DNA of 64,000 bases from Marsupella aquatica (taxonomy: Eukaryota; Marchantiophyta). Under the pieces are notes generated by a model. That model was not told the DNA's origin and searched no databases. It saw only the letters and a program-made list of their open reading frames with translations. Each line of letters starts with the position of its first letter. Position 1 is the first letter of the stretch. Made by a program: the position numbers and the translations under genes. The stretch spans positions 7,378,001-7,442,000 of the forward strand of contig OZ316895.1 in NCBI GenBank assembly GCA_973895155.1. The letters are read 5' to 3'. Shown here piece by piece: positions 11,708 to 21,870 of this stretch.

Positions 11708-12742
11708 ATGAGTGATTTGGAGGAGTTTTTTGAAGACGTGGAACTTGAAGCACGAGGATCACCGCGGAGGTTTCAGGGGCAGAGAGAGGAGCAGGAGGAA
11801 GAGCACGTGACACCGATACCATCACCGGTGCGGCGTGTGGTGGAGGAAGCAGTACTACTACCGGAGCTCACGGTAAAGAAGAAGATGGGGACTTTCAAGC
11901 TTGGGGGACCCAAGTATGAAGTGACAAAGTATGATGGGCGCTCTGACTACTTGCTATGGGAGAAGCAGGTGAAGGGAGTGCTTTATGCGTCAGGGATGGG
12001 CCAACTGCTGAGCCCTCGTGAAGACGATGTTGATGAGAAACAATGGGACCGCATGCAGGAGCAGGGAGTGTGGTGTGTTATACTCTATCTCATGCCTCCC
12101 ATCATCAAGCAGTTGGGTGCACATAAGGATTGCATGTCCTTATTTGCGGAATTGCAGAGCAAGTATCACCGCAAGGAGTTGTCGAACCGGCTCTACACTT
12201 CCTACAAACTGATGAGTTTCAGGATGAAGGAATCTGGTACGAAGTTGCAAGACCATGTGGATGCTTTCAACGACATGGTCGTTGACTTGGAAAACCTTGG
12301 GGAGACTTTGAATGATGAGACGAAGGCTCTGCAGCTTCTTAGTTCATTGCCTCCATCTTACCAGTCCCTATCACGAGTGTTGTTGCATCGTGATAGGGAT
12401 ACCATTTCATACAATGACGTGGTAAGTTCTCTGCTTAGTGATGATCTTCAGCAGAAGATGCACATCACGTCACAGCCTTCATCATCTGGTGCTGCCCTCA
12501 ATGTTAACCGTGGGAGGAGTATGCAGCGACCAACTGGGGACCGTAGAACCCAGTTTAGATCTAAATCCAGATCTAAGTCCAAGGGTAAATCCCCTCAGAG
12601 GAGGCAGGTGACATGTTGGAAGTGCAACCAAGTTGGACACTTCAAGCGAGACTGTAAGGGAAAGGCAGCGGAAACTTCATCGGCAAATGTGGCTAGGGCT
12701 GATGGAGAAGCTGATTTACTCAATGATGAGTATGTTTTATGA
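11708..12742 (+). CDS. gag: Copia gag (capsid/nucleocapsid)
   Basis: A 344-residue Gag. The middle (about residues 60-260) is the UBN2/retrotran-gag type capsid fold common to plant copia elements, with motifs such as YDGRSDYLLW and LLSSLPPSY. It is followed by a basic Arg/Lys/Ser-rich linker and one CCHC zinc knuckle, CWKCNQVGHFKRDC (C303, C306, H311, C316), for RNA packaging. The frame ends at TGA 12740-12742, and the same frame then continues into pol. In most plant copia elements gag and pol are one frame, so this stop is unusual: either a recent nonsense mutation, or a site of termination and readthrough that sets the Gag:Pol ratio. Confidence 0.95.
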   Translation: MSDLEEFFEDVELEARGSPRRFQGQREEQEEEHVTPIPSPVRRVVEEAVLLPELTVKKKMGTFKLGGPKYEVTKYDGRSDYLLWEKQVKGVLYASGMGQLLSPREDDVDEKQWDRMQEQGVWCVILYLMPPIIKQLGAHKDCMSLFAELQSKYHRKELSNRLYTSYKLMSFRMKESGTKLQDHVDAFNDMVVDLENLGETLNDETKALQLLSSLPPSYQSLSRVLLHRDRDTISYNDVVSSLLSDDLQQKMHITSQPSSSGAALNVNRGRSMQRPTGDRRTQFRSKSRSKSKGKSPQRRQVTCWKCNQVGHFKRDCKGKAAETSSANVARADGEADLLNDEYVL

Positions 12743-15700
12743 AGCCGGGGGTATGCCCTGTGCACGTCATCTAGGAGAGCAGATGATGTGTGGATTCTTG
12801 ATTGTGCTTGCTCTTTTCATATTTGTTACATTCGTGAGTTTTTCAGTTCTTACTCTATTTCAAACGGTTCAGTTCTGATGGGAAATGATCACTCCTGTCA
12901 AATTGAGGGAATTGGGTCTGTGAAGATTCAAATGTTTGATGGCGCTGTGCGCACAGTGTCCGGAGTCAGGTATGTACCTGGCATGCGTAAGAATCTGATT
13001 TCACTCGGTGTGTTGGATTCAAATGGTCATCAATGGAGCGTTATTGATGGTGAACTTCAAGTCAGGTCGGGAGAGACAGTGATTTTGAAGGGGAGTAGAC
13101 AAAAGAATTTGTATGTGTTACAGGGCAATACTGTATGTGGAGAGGCCAATGTAACCAAGTCTCACGAGGAGATGACTCAATTGTGGCATTCACGGCTAGG
13201 CCACATGAGTGAGAAGGGTTTGGCTATCTTACGGAAGAATGGACTCATTTCTGATTTGCAATCTTGTAAATTAGAGTTTTGTGAGCATTGCATTCTTGGA
13301 AAGCAGCATCGTCGTGCTTTTGGTGTTGGAACTCATCGTTCCAAAGCGGTTCTTGAGTACATACATAGTGACGTGTGGGGTCCATCCCCGACTCCCTCAC
13401 ACTCTGGAAAGTTGTACTATGTATCATTTATTGATGATTACTCAAGATTTGTGTGGATTTATTTCATGACGCATAAGTCTGATGTCTTGTCCATTTTTAA
13501 GAAGTGGAAGGCCCAGGTGGAGAATCAGACTGGAAACACGATCAAGTGTTTGGATACAAGGGTGAAGAGTCTGAGGTCAGACAACGGCGGGGAGTACACT
13601 TCAATGGAATTTGAAGAGTACTGTTCAGAACAGGGGATAACTCGCCATCTCACCACAGTTTATACTCCGCAGCAGAATGGTGTCGCTGAGAGGCTCAATC
13701 GGACACTGTTGGAGCGGTCACGGAGTATGTTGAGCCAATCAGGTTTACCACAAGAATTTTGGGCAGAAGCTGTCAATACCGCAGCTTATTTGGTAAATCT
13801 TTCTCCTTCTAGTGCTATCAATTTCAAAACGCCGTTTGAGATGCGCTATAAGCGGCAAGCAGACTATCATGGCTTGGTAATTTTTGGAAGTGATGCATAT
13901 GCTCTCACACCAAAGCAGAATAGGACCAAGTTGGATCCTACCTCCAGGAAATGTGTTTTTCTTGGGTACCAGAGTGGTGTGAAAGCCTATAGGCTATGGG
14001 ATCCTATTGCCTGTAAGCTCGTTGTCAGTAGGGATGTTTCCTTCAATGAATCCAGATTATTGAAGGAGGGGGAGAATACTCAGGTCTCCCGTACTGACAA
14101 AGGAAAATCTCCTATCCCGGATCTCGTTGAGGGGGAGATTGGTTATGAGGTGCATGACCGGAGAGAAGGAGTTGCTCCAATTATGGAGCTGGTTCCTATG
14201 CCAGAGGAACCAGAGGAGTTTGTTGATGCTGGTGAGCAACAAGTGGATGCTGTTGAGCTTCAAATTGTACCAGCACACGCAGATCAACCGGAGTCATCGG
14301 CTAGAAGAACATCTGGTCGCACTGTACGCGCTCCATCAAGGTATGGACAGTGGGTTGATTCATCTCAACTGCAAGAGGATGATTTTACAGCTGATGATGA
14401 GGGTGATGCGTTAATTTTGGAAGAAGGAGAACCTTCTTCATTTCATGAGGCAAGTGCTTCAAAAGAGAAGCAGAAGTGGACTGCAGCAATGCAAACGGAG
14501 ATGCAGTCACTAAAGGACAACAAAACTTGGGAGCTTGTTAAGCTGCCTAAGGGTCAGCAAGTGGTGGACAGCAAGTGGATTTACAAGCTGAAGGATAATT
14601 CCATAGGAGGTGGATCGAAGGTCTACAAGGCTAGATTGGTAGCAAAGGGATTCACACAAGAGAAAGGTGTGGATTACAATGAGGTCTTCTCACCAGTTGC
14701 TAAGTACTCTACAATACGACTATTGTGTGTACTTGTTGTAATGTTTGGTCTGCTCCTAGATCAGATGGATGTTGTCACAGCTTTCCTCTATGGCACATTG
14801 GAAGAGGTGATCTTCATGAGACAACCGCTAGGTTTTGTGAAGAGAGGACAGGAGGAATTGGTTTGCAGATTGCTGAAATCCTTGTATGGGTTGAAGCAGT
14901 CACCAAGACAGTGGAACAAGCGGTTTGACGATTGGATTCGGTCACAAGGTTTTCACAGAAGTGTATTTGACCCTTGTGTGTATTTGAAACCGGTGAAGAA
15001 TGTTGTCTTTGGGTTCATTGTTTTAGTACTTTATGTGGATGACATGCTAATTGCAGCCAAGGATAGGTCTGAGATTGTTAAGCTCAAGGCACTGCTTAGT
15101 GCAGAGTTTAAGATGAAGGACTTAGGGCCAGCTAAGAGGATTTTGGGTATGGAGATCACTAGGGACTTGGAGGCTGGCAAGCTATGGTTGACGCAGAGCA
15201 GTTATGCGAGGAAGGTAATTGCAAGGTTCAACATGGAGAATAGCAAGCCAGGAAGTACCCCGTTGGCTCCACACTTCAAGTTATCATCAGCGTTCTGTCC
15301 TACGGATGACACAGAGAAGGGGTTGATGTCAAAGGTTCCATATGACAAGGCAGTGGGGAGTCTCATGTATTTGATGACTTGCACTAGACCTGATCTTGCC
15401 ATGGCTATGGGCAAGGTGAGCAGGTACATGTCGAATCCAGGGAAGGTACACTGGGATGCAGTGAAGTGGATTATCAGGTACTTGAAGGGTACCGTGGATC
15501 ATGGTCTTTTATTTGATGCGAATGCAAAGAATGCTAGATCATTGATTGGCTATGTAGATTCTGACTATGGACAAGATTTGGACCGAAGGAGATCAACAAC
15601 AGGATACGTGTTCACACTTGGCGGTGGATGCATAAGTTGGAGGTCTACTTTGCAGAAGTGTATTGCTCAGTCTACTACAGAAGCGGAGTATGTTGCAGCT

Positions 15701-16015
15701 GCGGAAGCAGCAAAGGAAGCGATTTGGTTGGATAGACTTATCACTGAAATGGGATTGCCACAGGGGAATGTGAAGCTCCATTGTGATAGTCAAAGTGCGC
15801 TCCACCTTGCTGTGAACCAGGTGATGGACAGCAGAGTGAAGCACATTGACGTCAGGTACCATTTTATCAGGCAGGCTGTGTCTGATAATTTGTTTGAGCT
15901 AGTCAAGATTGATGGTAAACTCAACCCGGCTGACGCATTTACCAAAGTGATTCCTTTGGAGAGTTTCTCTAGACACCGTGACGTATTGCAGGTTTTGCAA
16001 TTGCATCACAAGTAG
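12743..16015 (+). CDS. pol: Copia pol polyprotein (PR-IN-RT-RNase H)
   Basis: The frame is continuous with gag after the TGA; the stretch from the valine codon at 12788 gives 1075 residues, and numbering below uses that start. Domains in order: aspartic protease (WILDCACSFH at the start, with Cys where Ser or Thr normally follows the catalytic Asp); GAG-pre-integrase HHCC zinc finger (LWHSRLGH, then CEHCILGK); integrase core with a DD35E triad, D195 (HSDVWGP), D265 (SDNGGEY), E301 (NGVAERLNR); reverse transcriptase (VDSKWIYKLK, YKARLVAKGF, QMDVVTAFLYG, LYGLKQSPRQW, YVDD at 749-752); RNase H (GYVDSDY, STTEAEY, CDSQSA). The integrase-before-RT order defines Ty1/copia. No other frame break is seen. 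The in-frame TGA and the DCA protease site are the two oddities. Confidence 0.96.
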   Translation, partial: SRGYALCTSSRRADDVWILDCACSFHICYIREFFSSYSISNGSVLMGNDHSCQIEGIGSVKIQMFDGAVRTVSGVRYVPGMRKNLISLGVLDSNGHQWSVIDGELQVRSGETVILKGSRQKNLYVLQGNTVCGEANVTKSHEEMTQLWHSRLGHMSEKGLAILRKNGLISDLQSCKLEFCEHCILGKQHRRAFGVGTHRSKAVLEYIHSDVWGPSPTPSHSGKLYYVSFIDDYSRFVWIYFMTHKSDVLSIFKKWKAQVENQTGNTIKCLDTRVKSLRSDNGGEYTSMEFEEYCSEQGITRHLTTVYTPQQNGVAERLNRTLLERSRSMLSQSGLPQEFWAEAVNTAAYLVNLSPSSAINFKTPFEMRYKRQADYHGLVIFGSDAYALTPKQNRTKLDPTSRKCVFLGYQSGVKAYRLWDPIACKLVVSRDVSFNESRLLKEGENTQVSRTDKGKSPIPDLVEGEIGYEVHDRREGVAPIMELVPMPEEPEEFVDAGEQQVDAVELQIVPAHADQPESSARRTSGRTVRAPSRYGQWVDSSQLQEDDFTADDEGDALILEEGEPSSFHEASASKEKQKWTAAMQTEMQSLKDNKTWELVKLPKGQQVVDSKWIYKLKDNSIGGGSKVYKARLVAKGFTQEKGVDYNEVFSPVAKYSTIRLLCVLVVMFGLLLDQMDVVTAFLYGTLEEVIFMRQPLGFVKRGQEELVCRLLKSLYGLKQSPRQWNKRFDDWIRSQGFHRSVFDPCVYLKPVKNVVFGFIVLVLYVDDMLIAAKDRSEIVKLKALLSAEFKMKDLGPAKRILGMEITRDLEAGKLWLTQSSYARKVIARFNMENSKPGSTPLAPHFKLSSAFCPTDDTEKGLMSKVPYDKAVGSLMYLMTCTRPDLAMAMGKVSRYMSNPGKVHWDAVKWIIRYLKGTVDHGLLFDANAKNARSLIGYVDSDYGQDLDRRRSTTGYVFTLGGGCISWRSTLQKCIAQSTTEAEYVAAAEAAKEAIWLDRLITEMGLPQGNVKLHCDSQSALHLAVNQVMDSRVKHIDVRYHFIRQAVSDNLFELVKIDGKLNPADAFTKVIPLESFSRHRDVLQVLQLHHK

Positions 16016-16188
16016 AGTTTTCTTAAACATTCATTGTAATTACTGATATATGCTCTTCCTCATTCCTATGTATTAGGCTACGGCTTAGTTCTGGTTTGCT
16101 CTAGTTAGAGAGGGAAACCGGTTTGGTTTCTGTCCAGAACTTCCCGCTGAGGGATCATATACATTGGCAGTATTACTCTCCCCTAGAC

Positions 16189-16206
16189 CAGAGTCAAGGG
16201 GAAGAT
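16189..16206 (+). other. Polypurine tract
   Basis: The purine-rich AGAGTCAAGGGGAAGAT directly precedes the 3' LTR and is the expected plus-strand priming site. Confidence 0.85.
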
Positions 16207-16627
16207 TGTTGGGTATTTACTCTTACGTCTAGGTTAGGTATGACGTGGTTGGTACAACAACGTGGGTTGGTACAACTACGTGGTTAGGTACAACTACGTG
16301 ATTAGGTACAACTATGTGGTTAGGTACAACTACGTGATTAGGTACAACTATGTGGTTAGGTACAACTAAGTTGCACACTATATCATAAGAGGCATGTGTG
16401 CTTGGAGAGGTAGAACCAAAGCTCATTGTTATGGAGCCACTTGAGAGATAGGGAGAGCTTACACTGTGGAGACTCGGTATAGCCGACGGGCTTAGAGTTC
16501 AGTAAAGCTCTCTTGTGTGTTCCCGTGGACGTAGCCTCAAGGAGGTGAACCACGTATCTCTTGTGTCGACTATTGTGCGTTGGATGGTTCATGGGCTTGC
16601 CGTTGCGATCGTCGTCTATGCTCAACA
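16207..16627 (+). repeat. 3' LTR of the copia element
   Basis: A 421-base LTR starting TGTTGGG and ending CTCAACA, followed by the target duplication GACGG. By eye it matches the 5' LTR at every position except for the first three bases, which are absent from the 5' copy. It contains the same array of 18-bp units. Confidence 0.96.
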
Positions 16628-16632
16628 GACGG

Positions 16633-17090
16633 CCAGGACTTCGATCATGAGAATCACAAATATCATGTATTAAACAGAATACCCACATAAATATCTTTAA
16701 TTTAAGGAAATTCCCAAGTAGTTGTCTGGCTTGACAGGAAATCTCAAGACAGTCTTATTAGAAACTAACTTGCTTTTAATTTGCATGCCTTTGGATCATT
16801 TTACCTAATAGTGAACCAAGGAATTTAAAGTTATGCTCATACTACCCCAATGCTGATTGCATAGTGGTTGTTGCAGATGTGTTGCCGTTGTGGGATGTCA
16901 ATTGTCATTCTGGATGGATAGTTACGTTATCATTGCGGCCATGTTGTTTGTATGGAAATGTCATCATTTTGGCCATGTACTCAATGCACTTGTGTTGTTC
17001 CATACCATTATAAACCTCATTGTTTTCTTTATACTAGTGAGTACACACCGTATATTACCACAGTTTGATGTGTGATTATAGGCAGAGCTT
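16633..17090. other. Intergenic between copia element and solo LTR
   Basis: No gene or transposon boundary was recognised in this roughly 460-base stretch. Confidence 0.4.
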
Positions 17091-17095
17091 GTGTT

Positions 17096-17442
17096 TGTTG
17101 AGCATAGACGAAAATCACGTCGGTAAGCACATGACACATCCAATGATCAAGCAGTTGACACAAGAGATACGTGGTTCACCTCTTCAAGGCTACGTCCATA
17201 GGAACACAAAAGAGAGCTTTACTGAACTCTAAGCCCATCGGCCATACCAAGTCTCCACAGTGTAAGCTCTCGGTCCTCATCTCTCAAGTGGCCCCAAATG
17301 AGCCTAAGTTCCACTTATCCAAGCAAACACCGCTTGACATATAGTGTGCATCCTAGTTAACATAACCACGTCTCCGACTATGGTTAGCCTAACTACGGTT
17401 ACATGTTGTAATGTACCCTAGACCTTAAGTAAATACCTAACA
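17096..17442 (-). repeat. Solo LTR, copia-related
   Basis: Reverse-oriented LTR of about 347 bases. It starts TGTTGAGCATAGACG (complement of the LTR end) and ends AAATACCTAACA (complement of the LTR start). The flanks GTGTT (17091-17095) and GTGCT (17443-17447) are a 5-bp target duplication with one difference. It is clearly related to the intact element's LTR (GATACGTGGTTCACCTC, CTCTAAGCCCATCGGCC) but diverged and without the 18-bp array. No internal region remains, the product of LTR-LTR recombination. Confidence 0.88.
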
Positions 17443-17500
17443 GTGCTATGGTTACAGAAGTGTCATTGTTGGAACTATGCGATTCTTGCCAACCTATCTT

Positions 17501-17807
17501 CTTGGGGGCACTATATTGAGGGCCATACATAAGGTGCAACATTTTAGGGTTTGAACCCCCTAACTCATAAGTGAATTTTTGTTTTTGCAACACCCTTCCT
17601 GTCATTAAATTTTGCCATCTTTTACTAAAAAGCCTTAATTTATTTTTTTACAAAATAGGTCAATTTGTTCTTTAAAGCCAACCAATCAATAAAGCATGCC
17701 CTATTTGTTGTTCCACAAAACTTTGGAAGTCTTCCGTCACACCCATTTAAATGAGCCACTACTTTGTCACACATGATGTGTCACTTTCGTGGAAATGACC
17801 CCCACAG
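17501..17807 (-). mobile_element. MITE, 8-bp TSD (hAT-like), copy C
   Basis: A 307-bp copy of the same family as 9434-9702, in opposite orientation. It starts CTTGGGGGCACTATAT and ends GGAAATGACCCCCACAG. The target duplication is CCTATCTT (17493-17500) versus CCTATCCT (17808-17815), 7 of 8 matching. Confidence 0.85.
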
Positions 17808-18017
17808 CCTATCCTTGTCTTGGTCTGGGTTTCGGTCAGTGTTGTTGTTATGACAGTACATGTTGTTGTCTGGAAAAGTCAAATAATTGTCTATACTCGT
17901 TCTTGTACTCGTTCAATCTGTTTGTTGTGGAATTTAAATCCCTCATTCATTCTCTATTAGTAGACATTGGGCAGGTCGGTTGAGGGTTTAGGGTATTTGA
18001 ACGCCCATCTTCAACTA

Positions 18018-18230
18018 ACATTTTTTTCTCTTTGTCTGCTCTTCTCCTCCCTACCACACCTCCCCATTCTGTCCCATGCGTTTCCGCTCCCTCACCCTGT
18101 CCCATCCTGCCTTGCCCCGCTCCTCATCTCACCCTTTTGCTCCCTGCTATCCTCTCCCCTCCCCGCTCCCTCCGTGCCACTGACTCGATCCTTGACTACT
18201 CACCTCCCCCTCACGCACCATGCCCTGCCT
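18018..18230. repeat. Pyrimidine-rich (C/T) tract
   Basis: About 210 bases are overwhelmingly C and T on the plus strand, with many CTCCCC and TCCCT runs, in an otherwise AT-rich setting. The conceptual proteins across it are Pro/Leu/Ser-rich in every frame, which argues against coding. A shorter tract of the same kind lies at 29,338-29,402. Confidence 0.7.
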
Positions 18231-18442
18231 GCCAAAACACAGGGTCCTGGGGTAGCCCATGTTGGGGGGCTCCCCTCATGCTGGCTCCCCTTGGCATTGG
18301 ACCTCCTTGCAGTTTAATTGCATTGCAGAGAAGATGGGAAGGAAATCTGATGACTGGCAATTAAAGAGTTGCTGCCCAAATTAAATTTCCGATAAATAGC
18401 ACATGGCATAGTATTTCAATATTAACTAATCATAATGAGAAA

Positions 18443-18943
18443 CTAGAGTAGAGAATTGGAGTCTAGGTTTCTAGACTGAAGCCTTTACACCTTGAGTCTA
18501 GGGCTCCACCCAAAATTATGTGAATGGAAAGTAGATGAAATATTGTGTATGTCAAAATGATAATCACGCCCTCGGGTACTCACTTCTTTTCTTTCTACAC
18601 ATCACGTGCAAATCAGTTTAAGGTTTTTGATTGGGTTTGAATGGTGAAAGATTCTTTAAGTTTTTGTGGAAGAATCTTAGGTATGTTTTAATTAAGAATC
18701 TTAAGAATTAGAGTTTTTTTAAAATCAATTAAATGTGGAAATATTCCAAGAATATTCTAAGAATTGGGGGAAAATTTATGTTTACAAAATCAATTAATTA
18801 TGTTTTAGGATGTTTATTCCCTCACCAATTTGTGCCTGATATGTGACCCCCCTTTGAGTGAGTGTCATGCATCATGATTTTTATTAACATCCAAAGCATC
18901 ATTTTATTTTTTTAATTCAAAGAATGGACATTCAAGCTTGTAG
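18443..18943 (+). repeat. Diverged CTAG-ended AT-rich element
   Basis: The left part (CTAGAGTAG, then TCTAGACTGAAGCC and a CTCCACCC phrase) and the right end (TTCAAAGAATGGACATTCAAGC) match the ends of the family at 36,421-37,011 and 51,344-51,700. The interior includes a stretch resembling the MITE family (CTCGGGTACTCACTTC at 18,573), but without a clear target duplication. Confidence 0.4.
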
Positions 18944-18949
18944 ATTCAC

Positions 18950-20680
18950 ATGAACCTAGACAAAAGCCATGCCACCTGGATGGACGTACTGATCAGGAGA
19001 TTCTTTAAGGAAATAAGTTAGAAGCAGTCCCTCAGAAGTCCACGACATCATACATATTCCCATCATACATAATTATTCCCAACATCAGGAGTCCATGGTG
19101 GCTTTATTTTCTTGAACCAAGTTATTATCCAACAAGGTTGCTCCAGCTCTAAAGAACCTTCTTCAAATGATATTGAAAGATTTTCTGAGTATAGTATCTA
19201 GATAAATCAGCAATGCAATTTTTCTTTATGATAACGAAAGGTGTGAGATACCCAAAAAGAAAGGAAAGTAGCTTGTCTTATAGTTTTCCCACGCAAAAAG
19301 ATTTTGATGTTTGGAAGAATAAATACCTTTTTAAACTTTGGATTACTTTTTTATGAAGCCACCTTAAAGCAAGAATAAATTGACTTTGGGTTACTTGGTA
19401 TGTGTGCCCAAGCCTCACTCCTCATGGGCTTACAAGCCCCCACTTTTATTCCCACGTGACAATTTTTATTAGACAACTTTACTAGACAAATGCCTCTAAA
19501 AGATTGCAAATACTTTCATAATAGCTCAGTTTCTCTTAGAGGCTATTATGAGAGGTCATTCATGTTTCTCTCATAATAGCTTTAGTAGGCCCAGCCATTC
19601 ATGTTTCTCTCATATTAGCTTGGTTAGCAAATTTAAATCACCAGAACTGTGAGGAGACAAAATTGTGAGGAGTCTGTAGTTAAAAGGGGAGGGGTGGCAA
19701 CTTAGGAGACTGTGTACTTAAAAGAGGAGGGAGTTGTATTATCTTGAAAACTTTATTTGTCAAAGTCCTTGCACTTCTGGCACGCTTGGGAAGAGGGCGT
19801 AGGGTTTAGGTATCTTGCATTCTTGGGAAGACGAGGTAGCTTTAGGTTTGGGTATCCCTCATGTATGACGTGTCAGTGAAAAAAATCTATATATATACAG
19901 AGATAGAATAACAGATTCTAATGAACAGAGGATGGGCAACACCGAAAATGATCTAGACCTAAAATACATTAAAAAAATTAACCTGAGTAGGCTCCCAAAT
20001 AACGTAAACACTGATAAATTTATTGGTTTTCTATCAAGGAATCAATTCCAAGACAGCATTATCCCAGAATATCCTAACTATGCTTGCAAATTTTTGCGTT
20101 GTTTTTTCCGTTGGAAATCAACTGTAATGAAAAACAGCACATGTCGTGGTTTCTTTCTTTGGAAATCAAATCTAGTGAAAAAGAGTACTTGATGTTTTGT
20201 ATTTGTCCTCTCTAGACGTGTTTTGCTTTGGCTTTATTGTCCTTTGTTTGGTACTTTCTAGTAAATTGATACTTTATCTTAAAAGTGTCTACTGTTTATC
20301 AACGACGACCCAACTCTTGGGACCAAATGAAAAACGAAAGTTACAAAATAATAAGTTGGCCGCAAGCCAAATGAACACGACAGCGTTAAGCTTCTTCGAT
20401 TGCTATCATGGAATTCCTCTATAAACAATGCTTGACAGGTAACTTTTGGTATATAATTATATATCTCTGTTCATATCTTATGCATGAGCTGTCTATGATC
20501 GTTGTGTGTAGTAAAGTCTTGTTTCCAACGCATTCTAGGAGAAATGAGAGCTCTCGTTTAATTAAGTTTTGAGGGGTTGTTATCTTGAATTGCTATGATA
20601 ACATGACCGGAGGGATTTTCATTTTATTTTTAATATATATAGTAAAATTAAGGAGAATTTTCTCAGGATGTACTAATTCA
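18950..20680. other. Intergenic, AT-rich
   Basis: No gene was recognised. Around 19,505-19,620 a phrase with CATGTTTCTCTCATA is repeated 48 bases apart and sits beside an inverted AATAGCT/AGCTATT-type pair. An 86-codon open frame at 19,932-20,192 has no similarity I can name and no codon structure that argues for a gene. Confidence 0.35.
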
Positions 20681-20688
20681 AAATCTTC

Positions 20689-20840
20689 ATAGAGTGTTAA
20701 ATCTATGTCAAGTTAATGCACTCCGTACACCAGAACATAAACCAATATAGTATATTAATAATCTACAACCAAGTGATTTGAATTACATGTGTCTTGGTTT
20801 ATATTTTGGTTGTACGGCTGATGTAAATTTAACGCACGGT
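20689..20840 (+). mobile_element. Short inverted-repeat MITE
   Basis: About 150 bp that fold on themselves. The left arm has GTTAATGCACTCCGTACACC and then AACATAAACCAA; the right arm is its diverged complement (TTGGTTTATATTTTGG, then TTTAACGCACGGT). Flanks AAATCTTC and GATTCTTC match at 6 of 8 bases, a possible old 8-bp duplication. A second copy is at 50,392-50,544, and the ends resemble those of the larger element at 52,639-53,814 (ACCGCGCGTTAAAT). Confidence 0.7.
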
Positions 20841-20984
20841 GATTCTTCTCCACTTAATGCAGAGAAAGTTATCAAAAAATTTAAAATGGAAAGCCAGGGA
20901 CATTAAATCAGTGACAATACAAGTGTACAGACAACATCCCTACACTAACTTGCATTATTGTCCCTACATCATGGACAAAGATAT

Positions 20985-21870
20985 ATGCTTGATGGGACCC
21001 TTACCAAACAAATTTATGTGAATTGCCTTTATGAAACTTTTGTTACAAACTAGGCCCTCTCTTACACTATCAGCTGTTAATGTAACAGTTCCTACAAGAA
21101 GTTTTAGCTTGATACTATCACCAATAGGAGCTACAGTAAAGTTTAGAGTCAAACCGCAAGCTAAATACTAAACTACATCATGTGAGAAACTGCGGAGTAG
21201 TAGCAGCCACCCGGGCAGCCACCGCGCAAATTGTGAGTTCTAAGTGAAGACAATCCATCTGTCTCCCGGTTGCTTAATGCAACGTATACAGTATAGGTTT
21301 GCACTATGTTTTGACGTCTCTCTTTGTTCTTTTGGCTCAGTATGGGCCCATAGTGCATTTTTCAAAATTGTCCAAGTGTGGAACAAAGACAACATGTATG
21401 TTGTTTTCTTGCATCTAGACCCCAAATTTGTGAAAATATGGAAGGAACCAAAGATCTTTTACTTTTGTTGTTTGCCCTTGTTGCAATTTTCAAAAAATAA
21501 TTGTCCAAGTGTGAAACAAAGACAACACATAGTCAATCATAAAGGAAAAATGTTGTTAGCCTGCAAGAATTAGACTGCATGTTCTACAAACCCACTATCA
21601 TGTAGTGGTGGATCCTTTAAAACTCATAATCATGTGAAGACATAATCGATTATGTATTCAAGCATAGACGTACATGTGGTCGACTACGACACAATGTGCT
21701 GTGGGAAATGTAGGGGTGACCATGGAGTTAGACACCACTTAGGAGTCATTTGTAAGGAACCTAAGTAAGGGGCCTAGTTTGTCAACATTTCTGTGGGGGG
21801 TCAAGTTTATAACAAAAGTTCCATAAGGGCCATCATGCAAATTTGTTTTGGGAAGGATTCCATTAAGCAT
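20985..21870 (+). mobile_element. Long-TIR non-autonomous DNA element, copy 1
   Basis: About 886 bp. The left end ATGCTTGATGGGACCC continues for roughly 75 bases as a diverged inverted repeat of the right end, whose complement reads ATGCTTAATGGAATCC. Both arms contain the phrase AACTTTTGTTA. No transposase frame is present. The target duplication cannot be fixed, because both ends abut TA/AT. A second copy is at 26,714-27,885. Confidence 0.75.

Larger units (their letters stand above)
10136..16627 (+). mobile_element. Full-length Ty1/copia LTR retrotransposon
   Basis: A complete 6.5-kb element: 5' LTR, initiator tRNA-Met primer site, gag, pol in the copia order (protease, integrase, reverse transcriptase, RNase H), polypurine tract and 3' LTR. 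It is flanked by the 5-bp target duplication GACGG (10131-10135 and 16628-16632). Apart from three bases missing at the outer edge of the 5' LTR, the two LTRs look identical over about 418 bases, so insertion was very recent. The coding frame is interrupted once, by an in-frame TGA between gag and pol. At least three solo LTRs and one LTR fragment of related elements lie elsewhere in the window. Confidence 0.97.

Noticed and set aside
18573-18856. Possible sixth MITE copy (CTCGGGTACTCACTTC)
   Set aside because: The right end is unclear and no 8-bp duplication could be found, so it was not called as a full copy.
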